A stretch of 64,000 nt of DNA, from positions 120,002-184,001 of the forward strand of contig NZ_JAEMNW010000009.1 in assembly GCF_016481275.1 (NCBI RefSeq). The letters run 5' to 3'. Under the pieces are notes generated by a model, which saw only the letters and a list, made by a program, of their open reading frames with translations, was not told where the DNA came from and made no database searches. How positions within the stretch are numbered: the first letter of the stretch is position 1; each line of letters starts with the position of its first letter. Of this stretch, positions 34,484-42,333 are shown in pieces. Position numbers and translations under genes: made by a program. The stretch is from Antrihabitans auranticaus (GTDB taxonomy: Bacteria > Actinomycetota > Actinomycetes > Mycobacteriales > Mycobacteriaceae).

Positions 34484-35824
34484 TCAGCTGACCGGCTTGC
34501 CCAGCTGCTTCAGCGGGACGCGATAGGTTTCGCGTGCTGTTGCGGCGGCTGCAGCGGCGGCAAGGCAGCAGATCGAGACCAGGATTGCGACGGGCACCCA
34601 GTTGGTTCGGCTGTCGCCGACCAGAGTCCATGCGATCGTCGGCGCGAAACCGGCGAGTGCGAAACCGATCTGCGTACCGATTGCGATGCCGGAGAACCTG
34701 ACCTTCGTGTTGAACATCTCCGCGTAGAACGACGGCCAGATCGCGTTCGGAGCGGCGTAGAGAATGCCGATGAGCAGCGCGCCGGCGAAGAAGATGAGCG
34801 GGACGTTTCCGCTCATGATCGCCTTGAAGTAGACGAAAATCATGACGCTGCAACCGAGTACGCCGGTGATGAAGACGGGCTTGCGGCCGATGCGGTCGGC
34901 AAGAATTGCAAGTGCCGGCTGGCTGAACAGCGCAATGACGTTGGCGGCGACGGCGACCAGGAGCATCGTTGTCCGCGAGACGCCGACCTCCGGGCTCGTC
35001 GCGAATGCCAGGCCGAACACCGCGAAGATGGTGCTGCAGACTGCGATGAACGCGCACAGGACAACCCGGAGCACATCGGTGCTATGGGTGCGGAACAGTT
35101 CGACGACCGGGAACTTGGCGACCTGCTTCGATTCCTGCTCCTCGGTGAACACCTCGGGCTCGTCGAGGCGGCGACGGACCACGTAGGCGAGGACGACGAC
35201 CAAGAAGCTGAACCAGAACGGAACACGCCAGCCCCAGCTGAGCAGTGCGTCGTCGGGCAGGTTTGCGACCGTCAGAAATACCGCGGTGGCAAGGATGAAC
35301 CCGGCCTGCGTGCCGGTCAGTGTCCAGCTGGTGAAGAACGCTCGCCGACCGAAGGGCGCGTGCTCGAGCGTCAGCGAGTTCGCGCCACTCTGTTCGCCAG
35401 CGGCCGAGATGCCTTGCAGAACTCGCAAGAACACCAACAAGATTGGAGCAACGACGCCGATTGCGGCATAGGACGGTAGGCAGCCGATCAAGAAGGTCGA
35501 CGTGCCCATCAGTACGAGCGTGATCAGCATGACCTTCTTGCGGCCGACGCGATCACCGAAGTGGCCGAGCAGCACGGCGCCGAACGGTCGGGCGATGTAG
35601 GCGACACCGAAGGTCGCGAGGGACAAGAGGGTGCCGGCCGCCGGGTTCGAGGCAGGGAAGAACACCTTGCCGAACACCAATGCCGCGGCCGATGCGTAGA
35701 TGTAGAAGTCGTAGTACTCGAGCATGCTGCCCAGAAAACTGGCGATGGCGGCGCGCTTGACCTTGGTGGTGTCGGGCGGGCTTGCGGGGGAGGCCCCGGA
35801 CGCCTCGAGCGTGTAGGTAGACAT
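34484..35824 (-). CDS. MHS-family MFS transporter, shikimate/quinate type
   Basis: 446 residues from the ATG at 35824, with AGGAGAA upstream. Twelve membrane segments. The metabolite:H+ symporter signature is present: SMLEYYDFYIYASAAALVFG, RPFGAVLLGHFGDRVGRKKV and LRVLQGISAAGEQSGA. It resembles ShiA. Next to dehydroquinase, quinate/shikimate dehydrogenase and dehydroshikimate dehydratase genes, it most likely imports quinate or shikimate. The operator-like motif at 35937 lies upstream. Confidence 0.88.
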   Translation of the reverse strand: MSTYTLEASGASPASPPDTTKVKRAAIASFLGSMLEYYDFYIYASAAALVFGKVFFPASNPAAGTLLSLATFGVAYIARPFGAVLLGHFGDRVGRKKVMLITLVLMGTSTFLIGCLPSYAAIGVVAPILLVFLRVLQGISAAGEQSGANSLTLEHAPFGRRAFFTSWTLTGTQAGFILATAVFLTVANLPDDALLSWGWRVPFWFSFLVVVLAYVVRRRLDEPEVFTEEQESKQVAKFPVVELFRTHSTDVLRVVLCAFIAVCSTIFAVFGLAFATSPEVGVSRTTMLLVAVAANVIALFSQPALAILADRIGRKPVFITGVLGCSVMIFVYFKAIMSGNVPLIFFAGALLIGILYAAPNAIWPSFYAEMFNTKVRFSGIAIGTQIGFALAGFAPTIAWTLVGDSRTNWVPVAILVSICCLAAAAAAATARETYRVPLKQLGKPVS

Positions 35825-35936
35825 GGGTTCTCCTGGCTTTTCGGTCACAGTTGCCGCCAATGTTCGTATCGCGAACTCTTGTTCGTATTGCGGTACAGCG
35901 ACTGTAACCCGGGTCACGTTCGCTGAGCAACAGTAT

Positions 35937-35953
35937 TAACCAAATAGTTCATA
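35937..35953. promoter_or_regulatory. Putative operator of the quinate regulon, site 1
   Basis: TAACCAAATAGTTCATA, an imperfect AAC/GTT dyad, matches the 17-bp site at 36733 at 13 of 17 positions. It lies 113 bases upstream of the transporter start. Nearer the gene, on the coding strand, GCRATACGAACA occurs twice 21 bases apart (about 35855-35889), a possible second element. Confidence 0.5.
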
Positions 35954-36005
35954 AAAATCTAGCCGCGATCACTTTGTGCAGGTAGAAGCGGGGGAAAAGT
36001 CAGTC

Positions 36006-36662
36006 TCAGGCGTCGCGCAGATACGCGGAGAGCATGTCCGCGAGCATCTTGCGCTGATGTTCGCGCGACTCGGCCGCGGTCAGATCGCGACCGAACAGTG
36101 CGTCCCAGGTGTACTTGTTCGCCATCCTGAACACGCAGTAACTGCTGATGATCATGTGCACGTCGAGCGCGTCGACATCGGTCCGGAACAGGCCCGCGTC
36201 CTGTCCTTCGGCGAGTATCTGGGAGAGGAGGTCTGCGGCAGGCGCGCCCAGTCCGCTCAGCGCCGCCGATTTGCGGATGTGTTCGCCGCGCAGCATGTTC
36301 TCGTTCGCGACGAGTCGGATGAAGTCGGGGTGCCGCTCGTGGTGGTCGAAGGTGAGTTCGGCGAGGGCTCTGATGGCTGCGACCGGGTCGAGGCCCTCGG
36401 TTTCGAGGGCTTTCTCTTTCTCGCGGATCTCGCGGTACGAACGCTCCAGGACCGCGGTGTAGAGCCCCTCCTTGTCCGAAAAGTAGTAGTAGATCATCCT
36501 TTTCGTGGTGTGTGTGCGCTCCGCAATGACGTCGACTCGCGCGCCGGCGAAGCCGTTGTCGGCGAACTCCTTCGTCGCGACCTCGATGATGTTCTCTCTC
36601 GTGAGGTCGCTGTTGCGCCTGCGCTTGGCGGGTTCTGTAGCGCTGGTCTGCTTGGGCGACAT
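36006..36662 (-). CDS. TetR-family regulator of quinate/shikimate genes
   Basis: 218 residues. The HTH region reads IIEVATKEFADNGFAGARVD followed by RTHTTKRMIYYYFSDKEGLY. It is divergent from the dehydroquinase operon and upstream of the transporter gene, with a shared 17-bp motif in both promoter regions, so it probably regulates both. The ligand may be quinate, shikimate or dehydroshikimate. The frame overlapping it in another phase is a shadow. Confidence 0.88.
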   Translation of the reverse strand: MSPKQTSATEPAKRRRNSDLTRENIIEVATKEFADNGFAGARVDVIAERTHTTKRMIYYYFSDKEGLYTAVLERSYREIREKEKALETEGLDPVAAIRALAELTFDHHERHPDFIRLVANENMLRGEHIRKSAALSGLGAPAADLLSQILAEGQDAGLFRTDVDALDVHMIISSYCVFRMANKYTWDALFGRDLTAAESREHQRKMLADMLSAYLRDA

Positions 36663-36732
36663 GGCGCAACTCTAACGGGGCGGGTCGATGAACCCTTTTC
36701 ATGACGCGAATCGTGGAGTAGTCTGCGTGAAG

Positions 36733-36749
36733 TAACTCACTAGTTCGTA
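36733..36749. promoter_or_regulatory. Putative operator of the quinate regulon, site 2
   Basis: TAACTCACTAGTTCGTA lies between the divergent TetR and dehydroquinase genes, 39 bases before the latter. It contains the dyad AACT-CACT-AGTT and aligns with site 1 at 35937. Confidence 0.55.
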
Positions 36750-36787
36750 CATTAACGCCAGAGATCCAAAGAAGGGATCGTCGACCG

Positions 36788-37240
36788 ATGACGACCGAAC
36801 ACCCGATTCTCGTTCTCAACGGGCCGAACCTAAACCTGCTGGGGCAGCGGCAGCCAGAAATCTACGGTTCGGACTCGCTCGACGACGCCATCGATCTCTG
36901 CGCGAAGACAGCCGCCGAGTATGGCAGGTCGATCGACGCGCGGCAGTCGAATCACGAAGGCCAGCTGATCGATTGGATCCACGAGGCACGCACGACCGCA
37001 TCCGGCGTCGTGATCAACCCCGGTGGCTACGCGCACACGTCCGTCGCACTGCGGGACGCGCTGGTCATATTGGACGTTCCGGTCGTCGAGGTGCACGTCA
37101 CCAACATTCATGCTCGCGAAGAGTTTCGTCAGCGCTCGCTCGTATCGTCGGTGGCCGACGGTGTGGTCTGCGGCCTCGGCGTCGACGGCTACCGTGCCGC
37201 GACCGAATTCCTCTGCCGCGCAACGGCGGTGCGGTGGTGA
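36788..37240 (+). CDS. aroQ: Type II 3-dehydroquinate dehydratase (catabolic)
   Basis: 150 residues, the usual length of type II dehydroquinases. Family motifs: LNGPNLNLLGQRQPEIYG with the catalytic Tyr, NPGGYAHTSVALRDAL with the catalytic His, and EVHVTNIHAREEFRQRS. It interconverts 3-dehydroquinate and 3-dehydroshikimate. In this operon (dehydrogenase, dehydratase, transporter) it serves degradation of quinate toward protocatechuate rather than aromatic synthesis; the name qsuC or quiB would apply. Confidence 0.93.
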   Translation: MTTEHPILVLNGPNLNLLGQRQPEIYGSDSLDDAIDLCAKTAAEYGRSIDARQSNHEGQLIDWIHEARTTASGVVINPGGYAHTSVALRDALVILDVPVVEVHVTNIHAREEFRQRSLVSSVADGVVCGLGVDGYRAATEFLCRATAVRW

Positions 37241-38115
37241 GCGAGTCTCTCGTCTGCGGCCTCATCGGAGCGGGCATCACAAAGTCCCTGACGCCGCCGA
37301 TGCACGAAGAAGAGGGCCGCCACCACGGCCTGAGGTACGCCTACCGGATCATCGACCTCCGGGAACTTGGTCTCAGCGTTGCCGATCTGCCGCGCCTGGT
37401 GCGCAGTGCGCGCGACCTCGGATTCCGCGGGCTCAACATCACCTACCCGTGCAAGGAAGCGGTCATCGAATGCCTCGACGACCTCTCGCCTGACGCCGCG
37501 CGCCTCGGCGCGATCAACACGGTGCTGTTCGAGGACGGTCGCGCAATCGGTCACAACACCGACTGGTCGGGCTACGCGCGCAACTTCGACCGTGGTCTCG
37601 AAGGCGCAGCAATGGACCGCGTCGTCCAGGTCGGAGCCGGCGGCGCGGGAGTGGCCGTCGCGTACGCCCTACTCACGCGCGGAGCCCAGCGGCTCATCGT
37701 CGTCGACGCGGATCTGCAACGGGCACAACAGCTTCGCAACCGACTCGCCGCGTCGTTCGACGGCGATCGTATCGAGATCGCAGGCCTGGCCGACCTTCCC
37801 GACGTCCTGCGCCTGGCCGACGGCGTCGTCAACGCCACGCCGATGGGTATGGCCGCGCACCCGGGCTCCGCGGTACCAGCCGAATTGCTCCGTCCCGACC
37901 TCTGGGTTTCCGAGGTCGTCTACAGACCCGTCGACACCGAGTTGCTGCTGGCGGCCCGCGCGGTCGGCGCACGGACCCTCCGCGGGACCGGCATGGCCGT
38001 CTACCAGGCCGTCGACGCTTTCCGGATCTTCACCGGCATCGAAGCCGATGCGGATCGGATGTTCGAGCACATGACGGCCCTGGTCGCCAGGGAGGAATCG
38101 GTGGTGGTGAGATGA
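37237..38115 (+). CDS. Quinate/shikimate dehydrogenase, NAD-type
   Basis: 292 residues; GTG start in a GTGA overlap with the dehydroquinase stop. The shikimate site is LIGAGITKSLTPPMHEEEG, the catalytic Lys is in NITYPCKEAV and the Asp in GHNTDWSGY. The Rossmann motif is GAGGAGVAVAYALL. After the second strand the sequence is VVDAD rather than the NRT of NADP-dependent AroE, which indicates NAD and a catabolic role as in QsuD. NATPMGM is the family signature. Confidence 0.92.
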   Translation: MSESLVCGLIGAGITKSLTPPMHEEEGRHHGLRYAYRIIDLRELGLSVADLPRLVRSARDLGFRGLNITYPCKEAVIECLDDLSPDAARLGAINTVLFEDGRAIGHNTDWSGYARNFDRGLEGAAMDRVVQVGAGGAGVAVAYALLTRGAQRLIVVDADLQRAQQLRNRLAASFDGDRIEIAGLADLPDVLRLADGVVNATPMGMAAHPGSAVPAELLRPDLWVSEVVYRPVDTELLLAARAVGARTLRGTGMAVYQAVDAFRIFTGIEADADRMFEHMTALVAREESVVVR

Positions 38116-40040
38116 GCGTGCAATCAGCGGTGGGCACTCGGGTCCGAACCTCGGTCGCGACGGTGTCGTTGAGCGGCTCGCTCGAGGACAAGCTTCGTGC
38201 GATCGCCGACGCCGGCTTCGACGGCTTCGAAGTGTTCGAGCCGGACTTCGTCAGCTCGCCGCTCACCCCGCGTGAACTCGCTTCCAGGGCAAGCGATCTC
38301 GGGCTAACCCTCGACATCTACCAGCCCTTCCGCGACATCGATTCGACAGACGAACGGCAGTTCGCCCGCAACCTGGTCAGGGCCGAGCGCAAGTTCGACA
38401 TCATGGAGCAGTTGGGCTGCGACCTTCTGCTGGTCTGTTCGTCGCCACTGCCCGGAGCCGTACGCGATGACGACCGCCTCGCCGAGCAGTTGCACGAACT
38501 GGCCGTTCGCGCGGATCGGCGCGGAATTCGCCTCGCCTACGAAGCCCTCGCCTGGGGGGCACACGTCAACACCTACCGGCATGCGTGGCAGATCGTCGAG
38601 GCGGCCGATCATCCGGCGCTGGGCACCTGCTTGGACAGCTTTCACATTCTGTCTCGCGGTGATGATCCGAGCGGGATCAGAGAGATCCCGGGGGAGAAGA
38701 TCTTCTTCCTGCAGCTCGCGGATGCGCCGCGCCTGTCGATAGATGTGTTGTCCTGGAGCCGGCACCACCGAAACTTCCCGGGGCAGGGCAACTTCGACCT
38801 CGCCGCGTTCGGCGCCCACGTGCAGGCGTCGGGCTACACCGGCCCCTGGTCGCTGGAGGTTTTCAACGACGTCTTCCGGCACTCGGCAACCGGACGAACC
38901 GCGGCTGATGCCCACCGATCGCTGCTGCACCTGCAGGAAGAAGTGGCGCGCGTGCAGGCCGCGGAGTCCGATTCGCGCGGTCTCGCACTCTTCTCGCCGC
39001 CACCACGGCCACCGATCGACGGGGTGGTATCCCTCCGTCTCGCCGCCGGCCCGGGCGATCGCAGCGACCTGCGAGGAACGCTCCGGCACATAGGTTTTCA
39101 CCTTGTCGCGCGTCATCACGACCACGACCTGCAGCTGTGGCGCCACGGTCCCCTGACGATCGCGGTCGACGCAACGGCGGGTACGGTGTGGACGGCACCG
39201 GGCATTCCGGCTGACTTGCCGGTGCTCACGCAGATCGGGATCCGTTCCGACGATCCGCAATCCTGGGGTCGCCGAGCAGCCGCACTGGAGGTCCCGGTTC
39301 AGGAAGTCGAACTGCCCGGCGTCGAGCGGGCAGATCGCCCGGATGTGGTGCGGCTCAGCGTGACCGACGCGACATCGCTCGACCTGCGTAGCCACCGGAG
39401 CGCGGCGGCATGGCTGTCGGCGTTCGACGTCTACCCGACTCCGATGGCGCAGTGGGAACAGCAGCGCACGCTGTTCACCGATGTCGATCACATTGCGCTC
39501 GCAGTTCCCGAAGACACTTGGGACGGAGTGATTTTGGCGTTGCGTTCGGTATTTGCGATGGAGCCGCACGAGGGCTTGGATGTCACTGATGCAATCGGAT
39601 TGATACACACACGATCGCTCACACTGACCGACGGTGAGGGTCGCACGACGCTTCGAATCCTGTTGAACATGGTTCCGGGCAGTCCGTCGGGCAACGTGCC
39701 GGTTGCGCGCCGCGGTGGCGTCAGCCACGTGGCATTCTCCTGCGCCGACATCTTTGTCGCAGCGGCGCAGCTCGTTGCGAACGGTTATGAGCCGCTGCCG
39801 ATTTCGACGAATTACTACGACGATCTCGAGGCTCGTTTCGGTCTGCGCCCCGAGTTGCTGCGCAACATGCGAGAACTCGGAATCCTGTACGACGCAAACG
39901 CCGATGGCGAGTTCTTCCACCTGTTCACCAAGACCGTGGGTGCCGATCTGTTCTTCGAGGTCGTCCAACGAGTCGGTGACTATCAGGGCTACGGCGACAC
40001 GAATGCTGCCGTCCGTCTGTCGGCTCAGTTGCGAGCCTGA
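38112..40040 (+). CDS. 3-Dehydroshikimate dehydratase fused to an HPPD-like VOC domain
   Basis: 642 residues. Residues about 10-280 are a sugar-phosphate isomerase/AP-endonuclease-type TIM barrel (GFDGFEVFEPDF, LAYEALAWGAHVNTY, GTCLDSFHILS, LEVFNDVFR with metal-ligand Glu, Asp, His). The C-terminal ~340 residues are a 4-hydroxyphenylpyruvate dioxygenase-like domain (DHIALAV, GVSHVAF, FFEVVQRVGDYQGYGDTN). This is the QsuB/QuiC architecture. It converts 3-dehydroshikimate to protocatechuate; the oxygenase-like part is often catalytically silent. ATGA overlap with the dehydrogenase gene. Confidence 0.92.
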   Translation: MSVQSAVGTRVRTSVATVSLSGSLEDKLRAIADAGFDGFEVFEPDFVSSPLTPRELASRASDLGLTLDIYQPFRDIDSTDERQFARNLVRAERKFDIMEQLGCDLLLVCSSPLPGAVRDDDRLAEQLHELAVRADRRGIRLAYEALAWGAHVNTYRHAWQIVEAADHPALGTCLDSFHILSRGDDPSGIREIPGEKIFFLQLADAPRLSIDVLSWSRHHRNFPGQGNFDLAAFGAHVQASGYTGPWSLEVFNDVFRHSATGRTAADAHRSLLHLQEEVARVQAAESDSRGLALFSPPPRPPIDGVVSLRLAAGPGDRSDLRGTLRHIGFHLVARHHDHDLQLWRHGPLTIAVDATAGTVWTAPGIPADLPVLTQIGIRSDDPQSWGRRAAALEVPVQEVELPGVERADRPDVVRLSVTDATSLDLRSHRSAAAWLSAFDVYPTPMAQWEQQRTLFTDVDHIALAVPEDTWDGVILALRSVFAMEPHEGLDVTDAIGLIHTRSLTLTDGEGRTTLRILLNMVPGSPSGNVPVARRGGVSHVAFSCADIFVAAAQLVANGYEPLPISTNYYDDLEARFGLRPELLRNMRELGILYDANADGEFFHLFTKTVGADLFFEVVQRVGDYQGYGDTNAAVRLSAQLRA

Positions 40041-40187
40041 AACAGTCGCTTCCCGAACAAAGTCGCGAGCGGAACGTCCCTTGGTACCACACTGCGATTC
40101 GGCGAGTACCAGCGGCGGGAGTCGGTGCTACTTCGTGAATCGATCCGTACGTATTGCGAAGTCTGTACATAATTTTCAGTGGACAAA

Positions 40188-40213
40188 GGCCGCGCCCTGA
40201 CGATCGGGCGGCC
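40188..40213 (+). terminator. Imperfect GC-rich hairpin after the quinate operon
   Basis: GGCCGCGCCC (40188-40197) pairs with GGGCGGCC (40206-40213) with a two-base bulge. It lies about 150 bases after the operon. The rest of the 40041-40278 gap shows no gene or clear element. Confidence 0.35.
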
Positions 40214-40278
40214 ATCCACCACTGTTCGTCGGAGGCCTCTCCACACGTTTTCGCTGCTTATGCCGTGCGGGACGCGAC

Positions 40279-40333
40279 TTGCGGCGAGGATCGATTCGGC
40301 GTAATACTTAGCCGCATGGCAAAGTATTAGGAG
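40279..40333 (+). promoter_or_regulatory. ArsR-controlled promoter with 8-bp inverted repeat and 4-codon leader ORF
   Basis: TTGCGG (40279-40284), a 17-bp spacer and TAATAC (40302-40307) form the promoter. TAATACTT (40302-40309) and AAGTATTA (40322-40329) are a perfect inverted repeat with a 12-base spacer, overlapping the -10 and a fitting ArsR operator. Between them lies ATG GCA AAG TAT TAG (40316-40330), whose ATG falls near the predicted transcript start. AGGAG (40329-40333) serves the TTG start of the ArsR gene. Confidence 0.65.
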
Positions 40334-40336
40334 ACG

Positions 40337-40660
40337 TTGGACGGCGTGTTCGCCGCCCTCGCTGATCCCTCTCGTCGCGCCGTGATTCGGCGGCTCGGGT
40401 CCGGGCCTGCGAGCGTCGGCGAACTGGCCAAATCTGCCCCGATCACGTTGCCGTCGTTCATGAAGCACCTCCGCGTCCTGGAAGACAACGGATTGATTCG
40501 GACGGTAAAGACCGGTCGGGTGCGGCACTGCGAACTCGACCGCGAACGGTTCGATCTGGTCGATGACTGGCTGGCCGAACAGCGACTGATCTGGGAAGCG
40601 CGCACCGACCGCCTCGAGCTGTTTCTCACCACTGAAGAGGAGTCCACCGATGAATCCTGA
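40337..40660 (+). CDS. ArsR-family regulator (AHSA1-linked type)
   Basis: 107 residues from a TTG at 40337 with AGGAGA upstream. Winged HTH: VFAALADPSRRAVIRRLGSG, SVGELAKSAPITLPSFMKHLRVLEDNGLI, then a wing TVKTGRVRHCEL. There is no metal-binding cysteine set, so it is of the SdpR/AHSA1-linked branch rather than an arsenic sensor. It overlaps the AHSA1 gene by 11 bases and should repress the operon through the inverted repeat at 40302. Confidence 0.9.
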   Translation: MDGVFAALADPSRRAVIRRLGSGPASVGELAKSAPITLPSFMKHLRVLEDNGLIRTVKTGRVRHCELDRERFDLVDDWLAEQRLIWEARTDRLELFLTTEEESTDES

Positions 40661-41126
40661 CCTCGACCTCACCCTCCACCGAGTCATCAAGGCGCCGCGA
40701 ACGAGTGTGTGGAATGCCTGGACGAACCCCGCCAGCTTGTCCCGTTGGTGGCTACCCGCACCGACGCTCTGCCGCGTCGAGCGACTCGACGTGCGTCCAG
40801 CCGGCGCTTTCGTGACCAAGATGAGCGATGACGGTACCGAATTCGTCCCACATCTCGACGCATGTTTCCTCGATGTCGAAGAAGGTGAACGACTCGTCTT
40901 CACGACCGCCGTCGACAGTGGGTGGCGGCCGGCGACGGGCGTCCAGATTCAGATGACCGCCGAGATCACGCTGAGCGATCACGCGGATGGAACGGACTAT
41001 CACGTCCTCGTCCGACACGGTGATCCAGCATCGCGTGCCCGGCACGAAGAGTTGGGCTTCGCCGACGGGTGGGGCACGGTCACCAACCAGCTGACAACCC
41101 TCGTCGAAAATGAGGTTCTGGCATGA
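40650..41126 (+). CDS. SRPBCC/AHSA1-family protein
   Basis: 158 residues. The START-like fold is recognisable from LTLHRVIKAPRTSVWNAWTNPASLSRWW at the start (in two parts) and the C-terminal RHEELGFADGWGTVTNQL. These proteins bind small hydrophobic ligands, and pairs with ArsR regulators are common. ATGA overlap with the next gene. Confidence 0.9.
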   Translation: MNPDLDLTLHRVIKAPRTSVWNAWTNPASLSRWWLPAPTLCRVERLDVRPAGAFVTKMSDDGTEFVPHLDACFLDVEEGERLVFTTAVDSGWRPATGVQIQMTAEITLSDHADGTDYHVLVRHGDPASRARHEELGFADGWGTVTNQLTTLVENEVLA

Positions 41127-41749
41127 AACTTGTTCTGACGGAGTTCGTTACGCTCGACGGTGTCAGTCAGGGGCCGGGCTCGTCCACCGAAGACACGAGT
41201 GATGGTTTCGAGCGCGGTGGCTGGTTGGTTCCCTACCTCGATGAGACGTTCATCAAGCGCACATCCGAATGGCTCGACGAAGCCGACGGACTGCTGCTCG
41301 GCCGTAGGACGTACGAGGCTTTTGCGCGCGACTGGCCGGCAATCACCGATCCTGAGGACCCTTTCACCGAACGGATGAACGGCCTCCCGAAGTACGTCGT
41401 TTCGAACACCCTCTCGGAAGGCAGCTGGAACCCGACGACGGTGCTGGCGGGTGATCCGGTCGTCTCGGTCGCTGAGCTGAAGCGCAAGTCCGGTCGCGAA
41501 CTGCAGATCCACGGCAGTTCCCGCCTTGGCAATTCGCTGCTGTCGGCCGGTCTCGTCGACACCGTTCGACTCGTTGTCGCGCCCACCGTGTTGCGCACAG
41601 GAAGACGACTGCTGACGGACGCAGGACCGGCGATCGGTCTGCGCCTCACCCGTCACGAGAGCACCGGTCATGGGCTGCTCCTCCTCGAATATGACGTCAC
41701 CGGCCCCGCGCCGCTGGCGGAGTTCGACGGGGTGACGCAGTTCGTCTGA
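41123..41749 (+). CDS. RibD C-terminal/dihydrofolate reductase-like protein
   Basis: 208 residues of the DHFR/RibD-C fold: LVLTEFVTLDGVSQGPG at the start, ADGLLLGRRTYEAFARDWP, KYVVSNTL and ELQIHGSSRLGNSLL. Such small reductases use NADPH; the substrate is unknown. It ends the ArsR-AHSA1 operon. Confidence 0.88.
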   Translation: MKLVLTEFVTLDGVSQGPGSSTEDTSDGFERGGWLVPYLDETFIKRTSEWLDEADGLLLGRRTYEAFARDWPAITDPEDPFTERMNGLPKYVVSNTLSEGSWNPTTVLAGDPVVSVAELKRKSGRELQIHGSSRLGNSLLSAGLVDTVRLVVAPTVLRTGRRLLTDAGPAIGLRLTRHESTGHGLLLLEYDVTGPAPLAEFDGVTQFV

Positions 41750-41810
41750 CGCGTGATGTCGATAGCATCGGGGTGTCCCTTGAAATTCGAACGCAAGGAG
41801 GCAAGTTCCG

Positions 41811-42293
41811 GTGAGTTCTCCGATAGCAGCCCTGCAACGGTGGATGTACCGCGATGGGCGCGCGAATCCGGTTGCGCGAGTGCTCAATCGTGCAGTGACC
41901 GCTCTGTTCTCGGCCGGCCGTCTGTCACCTGAGAATGCCGTGACGCTCGAAGTGCGGGGGCGAAAGACTGGGAACATTATTTCGCTCCCGGTCGCGCTGG
42001 CTGATTACGGCGGCGAGCGCTATGTGGTATCGATGCTCGGTGAGAACGTGAGTTGGGTGCGCAATCTTCGCGCGGACAGCGGCCGAGCCGTGTTGCGCCG
42101 CGGGAGGCCGGAAGCCGTGCAGCTGTCCGATATCGAGACCGCTGTCGAACGCGCACCGATCTTGCGCCGCTATCTCGAAGTGGCGCCGGGCGCACGTGCG
42201 CATTTTCCCGTCGACAAGGCTGGGTCGTTGGGCGAATTCGAGAAGATTGCGGCCGGTTACCCGGTGTTCCGCGTCGACAACCCGCAGAATTGA
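41811..42293 (+). CDS. Deazaflavin (F420)-type nitroreductase-family protein
   Basis: 160 residues from a GTG at 41811 with AAGGAGG upstream. It fits the Ddn/pyridoxamine-oxidase-like split-barrel family: VTLEVRGRKTGNIISLPVAL, YVVSMLGENVSWVRNLRA and GRAVLRRG, with the typical C-terminal PVFRVD. Members reduce varied substrates with F420H2, a cofactor of this group of bacteria. The FAD oxidoreductase gene follows 40 bases on. Confidence 0.85.
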   Translation: MSSPIAALQRWMYRDGRANPVARVLNRAVTALFSAGRLSPENAVTLEVRGRKTGNIISLPVALADYGGERYVVSMLGENVSWVRNLRADSGRAVLRRGRPEAVQLSDIETAVERAPILRRYLEVAPGARAHFPVDKAGSLGEFEKIAAGYPVFRVDNPQN

Positions 42294-42333
42294 CTGGCTA
42301 GCAGCGACAACTACGCAGTTCCTGGAGGCGAGC

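Noticed and set aside
34205..35479. 424-codon plus-strand frame rich in Asp/Glu/Arg
   Set aside because: Antisense of the MHS transporter; acidic and basic strings are typical of the complement of membrane-protein codons.
40188..40213. Riboswitch or small RNA in the gap after the quinate operon
   Set aside because: Only one bulged hairpin is visible and no known riboswitch motif; listed as a weak terminator instead.
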